From JAVZLH01 sp049700435 (GTDB lineage: Archaea > Thermoproteota > Bathyarchaeia > Bathyarchaeales > Bathycorpusculaceae): DNA of 64,000 nucleotides. The notes below the pieces were generated by a model. It had not been told where the DNA came from. It ran no database searches and was given only the letters and a program-made list of their open reading frames with translations. The stretch spans positions 13,005-77,004 of the forward strand of contig JBNAVK010000002.1 in assembly GCA_049700435.1 (NCBI GenBank), in the 5' to 3' direction. Positions 8,489-17,433 of this stretch are shown here, in pieces; position 1 is the first letter of the stretch; each line of letters begins with the position of its first letter. A program made the translations under genes and the position numbers.

Positions 8489-9666
8489 TGGCGCAGACTC
8501 TTGTTGATACAGCAAATCACATAGCTGGATACGCTGCAAAGGCAGCTAGAGTTAAGGTTATTGCAGCCTACCCCATAACGCCTCAAACAACAATTGTTGA
8601 AAAAATAGCTGATTTCATTGAAGACGGCGAGTTGGACGCTGAATACATTTGCGTGGAATCCGAGCATAGCGCCATGGTCGCTTGCATAGGTGCCGCAGCG
8701 GCAGGAGTTAGAACCTTCACTGCAACTTCAGCCCACGGTTTGGCTCTTATGCACGAAGCCTTACATTGGGCTTCTGGCTCGCGCTTGCCAATAGTGATGG
8801 CTGTCGTCAACAGAGCAATGGGAGCGCCATGGAGCATATGGCCAGACCTCAGCGACTCCCTTTCCCAAAGAGACACGGGGTGGATTCAGTTTTACTGCGC
8901 TGACAACCAAGAAGTGTTTGACACAATAATTCAAGCCTACAAGCTTTGTGAAGATGAAAAAGTTTTTCTGCCAGCCATGGTTTGCCTTGAGGGCTTCATT
9001 CTTTCGCATACATATTCTCCTGTGAAAATTCCAGATCAGAGGGAGATTGACGATTTTCTGCCTCCCTACAAGTCCGGGTGGATTTTAGACGTTAACCGTC
9101 CCTTGTCTCATGCAAACCTTGTTTCTCCCGAGTATTACATGGAGTTTCGCTGTATGATTCAAGAAGCCATGGAAAAAGCGAAGGTGCTTATCCCAAAGAT
9201 TGACAAGGAATATGGTAGCCGTTTTGGCTTTGAGTATGGAGGCTTGGTTGAAAAGTACAAGTGTGAAGACGCCGACTTGCTGCTCGTTACTATTGGAACT
9301 ATGGCTGGCGACGCAAAAATGGCTGTGGACAAAATGCGGAAAGAGGGATTGAAAGCTGGACTAGCGAGAATCCGGGTTTTCCGCCCATTTCCAGCCGAAG
9401 AAATAAGAAAACTTGCCGAGCACGCACAAATGCTTGTAACAATTGACCGTCACATATCCTTCGGAGCTGAGGGCTTCCTCGCCGCAGAGACCAAAGCCTC
9501 ACTTTTCTCTAAGGAAAGCCGTCCGTTGTTCGCAAGTTTTATCGCTGGTTTAGGCGGTAGAGACGTAACTTTTGAAACCATTGAAAAAATCGCTAGAAAA
9601 TCAGCAAAGTGGATGCATGCGGGAAAGGTAGAAAAAGAAACTTCATGGGTTGATTTGAGAAGGTGA
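8488..9666 (+). CDS. porA: 2-oxoacid (pyruvate):ferredoxin oxidoreductase alpha subunit
   Basis: This 392-residue subunit holds the substrate-binding pyrimidine-domain half of the enzyme. The motif AAYPITPQTTIVEKIADF near the N terminus is the classical alpha-subunit signature. It is followed by ESEHSAMVACIGAAAAGVRT and ATSAHGLALMHEALHWASG. The C-terminal region (LLLVTIGTMAGDAKMAVDK, RIRVFRPFPAEEI, ITIDRHISFGAEG-like) is also typical. Length matches pyruvate enzymes. Whether pyruvate or another 2-oxoacid is preferred cannot be decided from sequence alone. Confidence 0.94.
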   Translation: MAQTLVDTANHIAGYAAKAARVKVIAAYPITPQTTIVEKIADFIEDGELDAEYICVESEHSAMVACIGAAAAGVRTFTATSAHGLALMHEALHWASGSRLPIVMAVVNRAMGAPWSIWPDLSDSLSQRDTGWIQFYCADNQEVFDTIIQAYKLCEDEKVFLPAMVCLEGFILSHTYSPVKIPDQREIDDFLPPYKSGWILDVNRPLSHANLVSPEYYMEFRCMIQEAMEKAKVLIPKIDKEYGSRFGFEYGGLVEKYKCEDADLLLVTIGTMAGDAKMAVDKMRKEGLKAGLARIRVFRPFPAEEIRKLAEHAQMLVTIDRHISFGAEGFLAAETKASLFSKESRPLFASFIAGLGGRDVTFETIEKIARKSAKWMHAGKVEKETSWVDLRR

Positions 9667-9671
9667 GGAAA

Positions 9672-10565
9672 ATGGTGACAGTAAAAGAGCTTCCTAGAGA
9701 TGAATACTTGCTTAAGGGACACGCAGCATGCGCTGGTTGCGGTCCATCCATTGCCTTAAGATTACTTTTCAAGGCCTTAGGGAACAAAATTGTTTTAGTT
9801 GTGCCAGCATGTTGCACGACAGTCATTCAAGGGCCATATCCCTACACCTCAGTTGCTGTTCCCCTTCAAAATATACTGTTTGAGTCTACTGCTGCGGCTG
9901 CTTCTGGAATAGTTGCTGCACTGCGTAAAAGGGAAATGCATGATATAACTGTTGTTGGGTGGGCTGGAGACGGCGGAACAGTTGACATCGGCATCCAAGC
10001 TTTGTCCGGGGCGGCTGAGAGGGAAACAGACTTCATCTACGTATGTTATGATAATGAAGCCTACGGGAACACTGGGATGCAGAGAAGCGGAGCGACGCCA
10101 TATGGTGCTTGGACGACAACCACGCCATTAGGTAAAAAGGAACGCAAAAAGAACATGCCCCTAATTATGGCAGCCCATAAAATACCATATGTTGCAACCG
10201 CGTGCCCATCATACCCCACAGATTTGGTTAACAAGCTGAGGAAAGCCAAGGAAATAAGAGGAACAAAGTACATCCACATATTGGCGCCTTGTCCAACTGG
10301 TTGGCGTTATGACCCAAGCAAAACAGTTGAAGTTGGGCGGCTTGCTGTGCAGACTGGCTTGTGGGCTCTTTACGAGATTGAGTACGGAAAGTTTAGGCTT
10401 AATCCTCCAAGCGACCGACTGCTTGATAAGGCAAAGCGTAAACCTGTTGAAGATTACTTTGCGCTGCAAGGTAGATTTAGGGGCTTAACCAAGGAAGATA
10501 TTGGGCAGATTCAGCAGTGGCTGGATGAAGACTGGGAAACGTATCGAAAGCTTGCTTCAAACTAG
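9672..10565 (+). CDS. porB: 2-oxoacid (pyruvate):ferredoxin oxidoreductase beta subunit
   Basis: This TPP-binding subunit has cysteines for the proximal [4Fe-4S] cluster at ACAGCGP near the N terminus and at ATACPSYPTD further on. The TPP/Mg motif GWAGDGGTVDIG...YDNEAYGNTGMQRSG is intact. It is about 297 residues long, normal for PorB. A GTG at 9663 overlaps the alpha stop codon, but the ATG at 9672 (MVTVKELPRDEYLLKGH) follows a GGTGAGG ribosome binding site and is preferred. It is the last gene of the operon. The next gene, alba, has its own promoter. Confidence 0.94.
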   Translation: MVTVKELPRDEYLLKGHAACAGCGPSIALRLLFKALGNKIVLVVPACCTTVIQGPYPYTSVAVPLQNILFESTAAAASGIVAALRKREMHDITVVGWAGDGGTVDIGIQALSGAAERETDFIYVCYDNEAYGNTGMQRSGATPYGAWTTTTPLGKKERKKNMPLIMAAHKIPYVATACPSYPTDLVNKLRKAKEIRGTKYIHILAPCPTGWRYDPSKTVEVGRLAVQTGLWALYEIEYGKFRLNPPSDRLLDKAKRKPVEDYFALQGRFRGLTKEDIGQIQQWLDEDWETYRKLASN

Positions 10566-10583
10566 TGGCAAGAAGTGCGTCTG

Positions 10584-10652
10584 ATTAGGCACTGCACGGA
10601 AAAATATAAGAAGCTAAAAACAGATGATATAGTCTGCTTAGCAGTGCCTATC
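10584..10652 (+). promoter_or_regulatory. alba promoter flanked by an inverted repeat
   Basis: A TATA element AAAAATATAAG (10600-10610) precedes alba. It lies between two inverted arms: TAGGCACTGC at 10586-10595 and its exact complement GCAGTGCCTA at 10641-10650. The match continues to GAT on each side with one extra base on the left. The left arm abuts the expected BRE and the right arm sits just past the expected transcription start near 10630, an arrangement suited to a looped or dimer-bridged operator. The bound protein is unknown, and autoregulation by Alba is only a guess. Confidence 0.55.
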
Positions 10653-10684
10653 TGTTGTTTAATCAAAGGAAAAGGAGGTAGAAC

Positions 10685-11014
10685 ATGACAGAAGAGAAAC
10701 AGAAAAAGGAAAGACCAGCCAAAAACGCGCAGAAAACTCCCGCCAACGAAACAACAGTGCTTGTCGGCAAAAAGCCAGTGATGAACTACGTAGTTGCCTG
10801 CCTAACATTCTTCAATTCTGGGGCAAAAAAGGTTGTTGTCAAAGCAAGGGGGCGGGCAATCAGCAGAGCCGTTGACACAGTTGAACTTTTAAGAAGAGCT
10901 TTTCTAAAAGACCTGCAACTGCAAGGAATCAGCATCTGCACAGAGGAAGTCACCAGAGGCGAAGGACAAAAAGCGAATGTTTCAGCAATTGAGATAACCT
11001 TAACAAGACCATAG
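10685..11014 (+). CDS. albA: Alba family DNA/RNA-binding protein
   Basis: This 109-residue Alba chromatin/RNA-binding protein has an acidic/basic N-terminal tail of about 25 residues. The Alba core follows: VLVGKKPVMNYVVACLTFF, KKVVVKARGRAISRAVDTVE, then the C-terminal strand ISICTEEVTRGEGQKANVSAIEI. The basic loop GRAISRAV is the family nucleic-acid binding helix start. A strong ribosome binding site AAAGGAGG lies at about 10671-10678. The promoter is flanked by an inverted repeat (see separate entry). Family identity is secure. Whether it mainly coats DNA or RNA is unknown. Confidence 0.95.
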   Translation: MTEEKQKKERPAKNAQKTPANETTVLVGKKPVMNYVVACLTFFNSGAKKVVVKARGRAISRAVDTVELLRRAFLKDLQLQGISICTEEVTRGEGQKANVSAIEITLTRP

Positions 11015-11100
11015 CGCCACTCTCACAACTTTATTCGCAAGTCGGCGTTAAGTGGTTTATCTTTGATTATTGAAGTTTTTCCGTGGGAAATGAGATCTAA

Positions 11101-11146
11101 GTATATATAAAACGGTTTCTTGATAATCCTTAACCCCATTAGGTGA
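11101..11146 (+). promoter_or_regulatory. TATA box and ribosome binding site of aminotransferase gene
   Basis: A near-consensus TATA element GTATATATAAAA (11101-11112) is followed by a GGTGA ribosome binding site (11142-11146) six bases before the ATG at 11153. This implies a leader of roughly 20 bases and fixes the start. Confidence 0.65.
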
Positions 11147-11152
11147 TACAAA

Positions 11153-12490
11153 ATGAGCGTATACCCAAAAATCGTGGTTACCCCACCAGGACCGAAGGCG
11201 AGAGAACTTGTCAAAAGGGACGAGAGTTTGATTTCCCCTTCTTACATAAGATTTTATCCGCTTGTAGTTGAGTCGGGAAGCGGGTGCATTGTGAGGGATG
11301 TTGATGGAAACGAATACATAGACTTTAATTCCGGACTAGCGTGTCTAAATGTTGGTCATAACCATCCAAAGGTGATTGCGGCCATAAAAAACCAGTGCGA
11401 CCGCTTTTTGCATTACTCAAACACCGACTTTTACTATCGCGAAGTTGTTGACCTCGCTGAAAAACTTGTGGGAATAACCCCTGGAAAAGTGGAGAAAAAG
11501 GTTTTCTTCAGCAACAGTGGAGCTGAAGCCGTTGAGGCGGCAATTAAGCTCGCGAAGTGGCACACCCGCAAACAGCTGTTTATCAGCTTTATTAATGCCT
11601 TTCATGGACGGACTATTGGGGCATTGTCTCTTACCGCGAGCAAGCCAGCTCAAAGGCGCTATTTCTTCCCGTTGATGCCAGGCGTAATTCACGTTCCATA
11701 TGCTTATTGTTATCGTTGCCCCTTCAAATTAACTTACCCCGATTGCCACTACTGGTGTGTTGACTTCATCGACGAATTTGTTCTGCAAAGATATGCGCCC
11801 CCAGAAGACGTTGCAGCGTTATTTTTCGAGCCAATTCAAGGCGAAGGCGGATACGTTGTTCCACCACCAGAATATTTCCAGCGAATAAAGAAACTGGCTG
11901 ACAAACATGGTTTTCTGCTCGTTGACGACGAAGTGCAAGCGGGTATGGGGCGAACGGGAAAATGGTTTGCGATTGAACACTGGAATGTTGAACCAGACAT
12001 TTTGTGCAGTGCAAAGGCTTTAGCCTCTGGGTTACCATTGGGTGCAACTATTGCCAAAGCAAAAATAATGGATTGGGTTGGGGGTTCCCACGCGAGCACA
12101 TTTGGCGGAAACCCCTTATCATGCGCTGCAGCAAACACCGTTATCGACGTCATTAAGGAAGATAAGCTTCTTGAAAATGCAACTAAACAGGGCGCTTACA
12201 TCCTTAAGAGACTTGAAGAGTTGAAGGAAGAAAGCGAAATTGTCGGCGATGTTAGAGGGAAGGGCTTAATGATAGGCATCGAAATAGTTGAGGACAAGGA
12301 AAGCAAAAAACCTGCAGCTAAAAAGGCAAACGAAATTATAATACGTTCTTGGAAGCGCGGCGTGGTCGTGATAACCTGTGGGGCTTCTACAGTAAGAATA
12401 GCGCCACCACTTAACATCACGAGACAGCTTGTTGATGCAGCGCTGGACATAATAATAGACTGTGTAAAAGAGATTGAAAAAGAAGCCTAA
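11153..12490 (+). CDS. Class III (PLP) aminotransferase, archaeal GabT/ornithine aminotransferase-like
   Basis: This 445-residue PLP-dependent class III aminotransferase belongs to the archaeal acetylornithine/4-aminobutyrate aminotransferase-like group. Motifs are NVGHNHPKV, SNSGAEAVEAAIKLA, the PLP-phosphate GRTIGALSLTASK segment, LLVDDEVQAGMGRTGKWFA (Asp holding the pyridine nitrogen) and the Schiff-base lysine in CSAKALASGLPLGA. A cysteine-rich insert (YCYRCPFKLTYPDCHYWC) is typical of the archaeal members. In Thermococcales, relatives are broad-substrate amino acid racemases or ornithine aminotransferases, so the amino donor here is uncertain. A GNAT gene follows after 18 bases. Confidence 0.88.
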   Translation: MSVYPKIVVTPPGPKARELVKRDESLISPSYIRFYPLVVESGSGCIVRDVDGNEYIDFNSGLACLNVGHNHPKVIAAIKNQCDRFLHYSNTDFYYREVVDLAEKLVGITPGKVEKKVFFSNSGAEAVEAAIKLAKWHTRKQLFISFINAFHGRTIGALSLTASKPAQRRYFFPLMPGVIHVPYAYCYRCPFKLTYPDCHYWCVDFIDEFVLQRYAPPEDVAALFFEPIQGEGGYVVPPPEYFQRIKKLADKHGFLLVDDEVQAGMGRTGKWFAIEHWNVEPDILCSAKALASGLPLGATIAKAKIMDWVGGSHASTFGGNPLSCAAANTVIDVIKEDKLLENATKQGAYILKRLEELKEESEIVGDVRGKGLMIGIEIVEDKESKKPAAKKANEIIIRSWKRGVVVITCGASTVRIAPPLNITRQLVDAALDIIIDCVKEIEKEA

Positions 12491-12508
12491 AATGAAAGTG
12501 CCCCTTAT

Positions 12509-12937
12509 ATGCAGATTAAAAGGCTCACGGCAAGCGATTATGAAGAACTGACAAGGCTTTGGCTGAAAGCTAAATTGCCATTCAAACCTAGGGGAAGAGA
12601 CAGCAAAAAAGCAATAGAAAAGCAGATGCAGGCTAACCCAGAGTTTTTCCTAGGCGCCTTCGAGGGCGATAACCTTGTCGGCTCGGTCATAGTTAGTTGC
12701 GATATGCGAAAGGGCTGGATTAATCGCTTAGCCGTCGACCCAGATTATCGACATCGTGGAATCGCAAAAGCCTTAATCGTCGAGGCTGAAAAAACTTTGA
12801 GAAAACGAGGTATTCAAATTTTTTGCGCCCTAATAGAAGAAGACAACACAGAATCCAAAGAGTTGTTCAGAAAATGCGGTTATGTGGAAAACCGTGACGT
12901 AGTATACTTCAGCAAACGCGATAGCAACGAAATTTAG
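12509..12937 (+). CDS. GNAT family N-acetyltransferase
   Basis: This 142-residue single-domain GNAT fold protein transfers an acyl group from acyl-CoA to an amine. The acetyl-CoA pyrophosphate loop is visible in INRLAVDPDYRHRGIAKALI, the Q/RxxGxG/A motif. C-terminal strands ICALIEEDN-like and FRKCGYVE complete the fold. The substrate is unknown. It lies 18 bases after the aminotransferase and may share its transcript. It is convergent with the moeA-PBP gene, with a four-base gap. Confidence 0.85.
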   Translation: MQIKRLTASDYEELTRLWLKAKLPFKPRGRDSKKAIEKQMQANPEFFLGAFEGDNLVGSVIVSCDMRKGWINRLAVDPDYRHRGIAKALIVEAEKTLRKRGIQIFCALIEEDNTESKELFRKCGYVENRDVVYFSKRDSNEI

Positions 12938-12941
12938 CATT

Positions 12942-14939
12942 CTAAAAGGGATGAATAACTTTTCCAGTTTCCTCTGTTGGAACTAAGCCCGGAGCGCGTT
13001 TTTTCAACTCTTCCTTGAATTTTTCAGACCTCAATATCGCTAGAAAAGCCTGTATGGGCTGTTTTTGTAAGCGATTTTTTTGGATAACAAAATCATATTT
13101 CTCATCTGCAATAGGTATAAAATCTAATCCATATCGGTCAGCAACCGCCTTTATCCCTAAACCAACATCTGCTTTACCCTGCAAAACAGCTAAAGCAACT
13201 GATGTGTGGGACTTTGCCTCAAACTGATATCCCTTGATTTTTGCATTAATCTCCTTGAAGCTAACTTTTCTTTCTTTCGCTATCTTTTTGAGGTTCATGT
13301 CCAACAGTATTCTGGTTCCGGAACCAGGATTTCTGTTTATGAAGGAGACATCGCTTCTGGTTATGTCTTGCAATGTCGTTATGCCTTTCGGGTTTCCTTT
13401 TGCGACTATTAAACCTTGCTGGCGGTTGTAACCTCTCACTAAAACTGCCTTTTCATCAACGCCATACCTTTTGAGGAATGGTATGTTGTATTCTGCTGTC
13501 TCCTCATCTAACAAGTGCACACCAGCGATGTCTGCCTCGCCCCGCCTTACGGCTGCCAACCCTCCTGAAGAGCCAACATTGATAACTTTTGAGGTAATGT
13601 TTGGGTATTCTCTTCGCAGTAGCTCCAAAAGTATGTCTATTCCAACGCAGTGGCTTCCAATAATCATGATGTCCGCTGGCTTCAACTCTGAACTGAAAAG
13701 CTTAACCCGAACAAGTTCGCCAATCTCAAGAAATGTTCTGTTTTCTGGAATCTCTATAAACCCATCAGCCTCAGCTAATGTTGTTATTGCCCCAGACCCG
13801 CTGAGAATCGGATAAGCAGTGTACCCGCCAGCCTCTCCTAAAATAACATTTACTGGCAAATACTCCCTTCTTCCTTCCTGAAGATAAATTTTTTCAGCAG
13901 TCTTGGCGTAGATAACCTCTCTCTCCAACTGAGGTTTCAACCCAGCCATTTCCCGCAAAACAGGCGCGACAAAAATTTGAAATATCGTTAAAGCAGAGGT
14001 CGGGTAACCTGGAAGCCCGAACAGAGGCTTTCCGTCCACAATGGCTATGATAAGAGGCTTTCCTGGTTTAACTGAAACTCCGTGAACAAGAATTCCCGGC
14101 TTTCCCAAGTTGTTTATTATTTGGTATAAGAGGTCGCCTACTCCGGCGGATGTGCCTCCAGAAGTTATAACCATATCTGCCTTTTGAAGTCCCTCCCTAA
14201 GTTTTCGAGTTATTAATTCCGCTTCATCTTTTACTACGCCTAGGAAAACCGGCTGACCCCCGTTCTCGATTACAGAGGCGTAAACTGAGTAAGCGTTAAT
14301 ATCGTAGATTTTTCCATATTCCAAAGGCTCGCCGGGCTGAACAATCTCGTTTCCGGTTGAGATTATGGCAACCGTTGGTCTTCTGAAAACTTTAACCTCA
14401 GTCACGCCAATAGAGGCTAGAACGCCAATTTCTCTAGGAGTTAAAACAGTTCCTTTTCTCAGGATAAGTTCTCCAGCCATAATGTCTGATCCGCTAGCCA
14501 TTATGTTCTCTCCCGGCGAAACTGGTTTGAAAACCCTTAATGTTTTTCCGTCTTGCCAAGTGTGCTCCACCATGACAACGGCGTTTGCGCCTTTAGGTAC
14601 GGGTGCGCCAGTTGAAATTTCAACAGCTTGTCCTTTTTCCACATCGAATTCTGGTTTTTCTCCGGCGCCAACTTTGCCCACGATTTCTAGCGTTACGGGT
14701 TTTTCTTCTTCTGCCCCAAAAGTGTCTTCTGCATGCACTGCAAACCCGTCCATTGATGCTCTGTCAAAAGGCGGCACATCAATTTGTGCTTGTATGTCCT
14801 CGACTAAAACTCTCCCGTAAGCTTGAGTCAAAGGTATGGTTTCTGTGCCCACGGGCTTGGGTGTGAACTGCGCGTAAAGTATTCTTTTTGCCTCTTCAAC
14901 GGAAACAAGCTTTCTAAAAATTTTTCTTTTCATTTTCAC
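12942..14939 (-). CDS. moeA: MoeA fused to a C-terminal periplasmic-binding-protein-like domain
   Basis: This 665-residue protein combines two parts. Residues ~1-410 are a molybdopterin molybdenumtransferase (MoeA), which inserts molybdate or tungstate into adenylylated molybdopterin. Motifs are PPFDRASMDGFAV, SGGTSAGVGDLLY and GLPGYPTSAL. Residues ~425-660 form a type-2 PBP-like domain (IIGSHCVGIDILLELLRRE, NRNPGSGTRILLD, ADVGLGIKAVADRYGLDFI) resembling the substrate domain of ModE/LysR-type proteins. The fusion is known in archaea. The PBP domain may bind oxyanion or pterin, which is inference. It overlaps the upstream moeA paralogue by four bases, so the two are one operon. Confidence 0.92.
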   Translation of the reverse strand: MKMKRKIFRKLVSVEEAKRILYAQFTPKPVGTETIPLTQAYGRVLVEDIQAQIDVPPFDRASMDGFAVHAEDTFGAEEEKPVTLEIVGKVGAGEKPEFDVEKGQAVEISTGAPVPKGANAVVMVEHTWQDGKTLRVFKPVSPGENIMASGSDIMAGELILRKGTVLTPREIGVLASIGVTEVKVFRRPTVAIISTGNEIVQPGEPLEYGKIYDINAYSVYASVIENGGQPVFLGVVKDEAELITRKLREGLQKADMVITSGGTSAGVGDLLYQIINNLGKPGILVHGVSVKPGKPLIIAIVDGKPLFGLPGYPTSALTIFQIFVAPVLREMAGLKPQLEREVIYAKTAEKIYLQEGRREYLPVNVILGEAGGYTAYPILSGSGAITTLAEADGFIEIPENRTFLEIGELVRVKLFSSELKPADIMIIGSHCVGIDILLELLRREYPNITSKVINVGSSGGLAAVRRGEADIAGVHLLDEETAEYNIPFLKRYGVDEKAVLVRGYNRQQGLIVAKGNPKGITTLQDITRSDVSFINRNPGSGTRILLDMNLKKIAKERKVSFKEINAKIKGYQFEAKSHTSVALAVLQGKADVGLGIKAVADRYGLDFIPIADEKYDFVIQKNRLQKQPIQAFLAILRSEKFKEELKKRAPGLVPTEETGKVIHPF

Positions 14940-16207
14940 TCCTCTAACGTTCTTAAGAGAATAACTTCCACTTCTTCGCCTTCCTCAATCCCTTCCTTTT
15001 CTTCTGGGATTATCACCAAACCGTTAGCTTTAACCATGGATGATATAATCCCTGCGCCTCTTGTCCTAACAAGGTCTGCGACATAACCATTATCCGCCTT
15101 TTTAACGATAACCCTTACAAAATCCCTCACTCCAGGACTTGATGGCACTCTCCTAGCCATTACAGCCTTAACAACATGTCCCGGAGGCTTTCCTACTGGC
15201 GTGCCGAGCATCTTTGATATGAGTGGCTTGACGAAAGTGTTGAAAGCCATCATTGTTGCCACGGGATATCCAGGTAAAAGAATTACCGGTTTGCCGTTGA
15301 CTGCTGCGAGCGCTGTTGGCTTTCCAGGTCTCATGGCTACCCCATGAACCACTACGCCCGGTTTTCCGAGGGAGTTAACTGCTTCGGGCGCGAGGTCTCT
15401 TTCGCCTACGGATGTGCCGCCGCTCACTAACACCAAGTCCGCTGTTGCCAGCCCATTAGATATTCGGGATTTTATTTCGGTTGCATCGTCCTTTGCGATG
15501 CCTAAGTCTAGAGGTTCTCCGCCCGCGTCCTTTACAGCGGCAAGGAGGAAGAAGCGATTTGAGTCTACGGTTTTGCCAATGGCGACTTCATGTTTTGGTT
15601 CGACAAGCTCGTTTCCAGTAGATAATATGGCAACTCTTGGTTTACGCACAACTTTCACATTAACTTTTCCGATGGCTGCAAGTATCGCGATATCCTGAGG
15701 CTGAAGAACCGTTCCCCTGCTTAAAACTTTTTCACCTTTCTTAACATCTTCCCCCTTTTGTGAGACATTCTGTCCAGGCGTTACTGGTCGATAAATCTCA
15801 ATTTTACCGTCGCCGATAATCTCGGTGTACTCAAGCATTACAACAGAATCTGCCCCTTCTGGAATTGGCGCCCCCGTGGCGACTCTGGCAGCCTTTAGCT
15901 CATTCACGATGAATTCTGGGACTTGTCCAACTTCCACAGCACCTACTACGTCAAGAACTATTGGATTGGTCGGCGACGCCCCAAAGGTGTCATGAGACCT
16001 CACAGCGTAACCGTCCACGGCGGACCTATCGAAGTGTGGGACATCAACTTCAGATGCGGCATCTTCAGCTAAAACTCTGCCCAAAGCCTCGGCTATTCGA
16101 ACGTTTTCTGAAGGAAGCACTTCTATCTTAACTTCTCGTAAATATTTCTTCAGTGCTTCCTCAATCGGCGTTTGTTCCGTAAACCCTCTTGCCTTAACCT
16201 CTTTCAC
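14936..16207 (-). CDS. moeA: Molybdopterin molybdenumtransferase MoeA (single-domain paralogue)
   Basis: This 423-residue MoeA lacks the extra C-terminal domain of its neighbour. The motifs VPHFDRSAVDGYAVRSHDTFG, SGGTSVGERDLAPE, LLPGYPVATM and PGRPT-like RPGKPTALA mark the MPT-binding and catalytic core. Tandem MoeA paralogues in archaea are often read as separate molybdenum and tungsten enzymes, but no specificity residue can be assigned here. The stop overlaps the start of the MoeA-PBP gene. The upstream gap to the PK_C gene is about 90 bases and shows nothing else. Confidence 0.94.
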   Translation of the reverse strand: MKEVKARGFTEQTPIEEALKKYLREVKIEVLPSENVRIAEALGRVLAEDAASEVDVPHFDRSAVDGYAVRSHDTFGASPTNPIVLDVVGAVEVGQVPEFIVNELKAARVATGAPIPEGADSVVMLEYTEIIGDGKIEIYRPVTPGQNVSQKGEDVKKGEKVLSRGTVLQPQDIAILAAIGKVNVKVVRKPRVAILSTGNELVEPKHEVAIGKTVDSNRFFLLAAVKDAGGEPLDLGIAKDDATEIKSRISNGLATADLVLVSGGTSVGERDLAPEAVNSLGKPGVVVHGVAMRPGKPTALAAVNGKPVILLPGYPVATMMAFNTFVKPLISKMLGTPVGKPPGHVVKAVMARRVPSSPGVRDFVRVIVKKADNGYVADLVRTRGAGIISSMVKANGLVIIPEEKEGIEEGEEVEVILLRTLEE

Positions 16208-16297
16208 GTTCTCTCCTCACAATTTGGGGTTAGTGAAGAGCCAACATGCTTTAGCGGCGATTTTGCTGTCTAAACGCAAATTGTTGTGTGGCGAATG

Positions 16298-16873
16298 CTA
16301 GAAGTTGCTTGGCTTCGCTATGATTTCCCTTATTTCTAAGTCAAAGAATCTGGCAGCGTTCGCCGGGCGTATTCGCAGTGCAGTATCCGCGCCACTACCT
16401 GTTCCAGCGATGGCGACAATGTCCCTGTCAACTGGAATTAGTCCAGCATCCGCAGCCATCAAAGTGATCTCCACACAAACCTTGGTTCCTTCACCCATAA
16501 GCCTAAGCACGTTTGCAATCAGTTCTAATGGTTGAAGTGTGCCAAAATCTTTGCGTATGGCTCTCTCCACACTGCTTAATGCGTGGATGCCTGTGAAGAT
16601 TTTTGCGCCGTTTGCCAGAATTTGCTTTTTATATTTCTCCTGTAACTCACTTTTCCCGGGCTCTTCGAATCCGAAACAATGAGTGATAACCACGACGTTT
16701 TTACCCCTAAAAATGTTTGATGCTTTTGCTCCTGTCTCACCTGTCGTTGATGCAACAACTATATCCTTTATGTTTTCTTTATCCACGTATTCTTTAACAA
16801 ATTTTAGAAGGTTGTCTGTGTTTTGTTCACCAGCTTCTTTGAAGTAAACTGTTTTCTTCTCCATGAAGCTCAT
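16298..16873 (-). CDS. Stand-alone pyruvate kinase C-terminal-domain-like protein
   Basis: This ~191-residue protein matches the alpha/beta (C-terminal, PK_C) domain of pyruvate kinase without any catalytic barrel. It shows IKDIVVASTTGETGAKASN, VVVITHCFGFEEPG and DIVAIAGTGSGADTALRI, the typical 'T.sG.tA...s' type effector-domain pattern. Such orphan domains occur widely in archaea and their function is not established. Small-molecule sensing is a possibility. I start at 16873 (MSFMEKKTVYF) because the longer version from 16966 would overlap the NOB1 gene. It follows NAD kinase and NOB1 in the same direction. Confidence 0.8.
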   Translation of the reverse strand: MSFMEKKTVYFKEAGEQNTDNLLKFVKEYVDKENIKDIVVASTTGETGAKASNIFRGKNVVVITHCFGFEEPGKSELQEKYKKQILANGAKIFTGIHALSSVERAIRKDFGTLQPLELIANVLRLMGEGTKVCVEITLMAADAGLIPVDRDIVAIAGTGSGADTALRIRPANAARFFDLEIREIIAKPSNF

Positions 16874-16902
16874 GTAAGTTTCCCCTTTCAGAATCCTAGT
16901 TT

Positions 16903-17430
16903 CTACGTTCTTAATTTGCTTTCCTTTACTGGTTTTCGTTTTAGTTCGGTTCCGCATATTCTGCATTTTTTAGACTTGTAATCTGCTGGATATTTCTTGT
17001 GGCACGCTGGGCAATATCGTAGCCATTGCAAGCGTCTTCGTATGCCCAACGTGGCTAGGGAAGCAAATTCTATTCCCATTTGGTTTGCAACGTTCTGTAT
17101 GGAGTAATCATCGGTGATTATCAGAGGGTGATAATCCAGTGACTTCAGCTCAGAAGCCAAAGCCAAAAGTTGCATGTCCGTTTCTGAAAGAAAGAACGCA
17201 TCTCCCAACGAGGTTGCAGAAGCCATAACCTTGTTCAAAAAGGATTCTGCTGGCTTCCTAACTTTTAATCTTCCATTTTCAACTGCGGTTTTGAACCTAA
17301 CCCAAGGCATGGAGCTTTCCGCTATCTCCTCCTTAACGTTTGGAACAGTAAATTGTTCTTCGTTTATCGAAAAGGGGTCGTAGCCTACCAGAAAAGCGGA
17401 AGTGTCTAAAATTATGGCTTTTCTTTGAAT
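16903..17430 (-). CDS. Endoribonuclease NOB1 (PIN domain plus zinc ribbon), apparent ATT start
   Basis: This ~175-residue protein resembles archaeal NOB1, the PIN-domain endonuclease that matures the 3' end of 16S rRNA. The N-terminal PIN strand KAIILDTSAFLVGYDP carries the first catalytic Asp, and LSETDMQLLALASEL and ITDDYSIQNVAN carry the further acidic residues. The C-terminal zinc ribbon has CPACHKKYP and CRICG. The first ATG at 17310 would delete the catalytic strand. The frame opens right after the NAD kinase stop, and the only start-like codon is ATT at 17430. Either a rare ATT start is used or the assembly has an error. It sits four bases after nadK. Confidence 0.78.
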   Translation of the reverse strand: MQRKAIILDTSAFLVGYDPFSINEEQFTVPNVKEEIAESSMPWVRFKTAVENGRLKVRKPAESFLNKVMASATSLGDAFFLSETDMQLLALASELKSLDYHPLIITDDYSIQNVANQMGIEFASLATLGIRRRLQWLRYCPACHKKYPADYKSKKCRICGTELKRKPVKESKLRT

Positions 17431-17433
17431 TTT

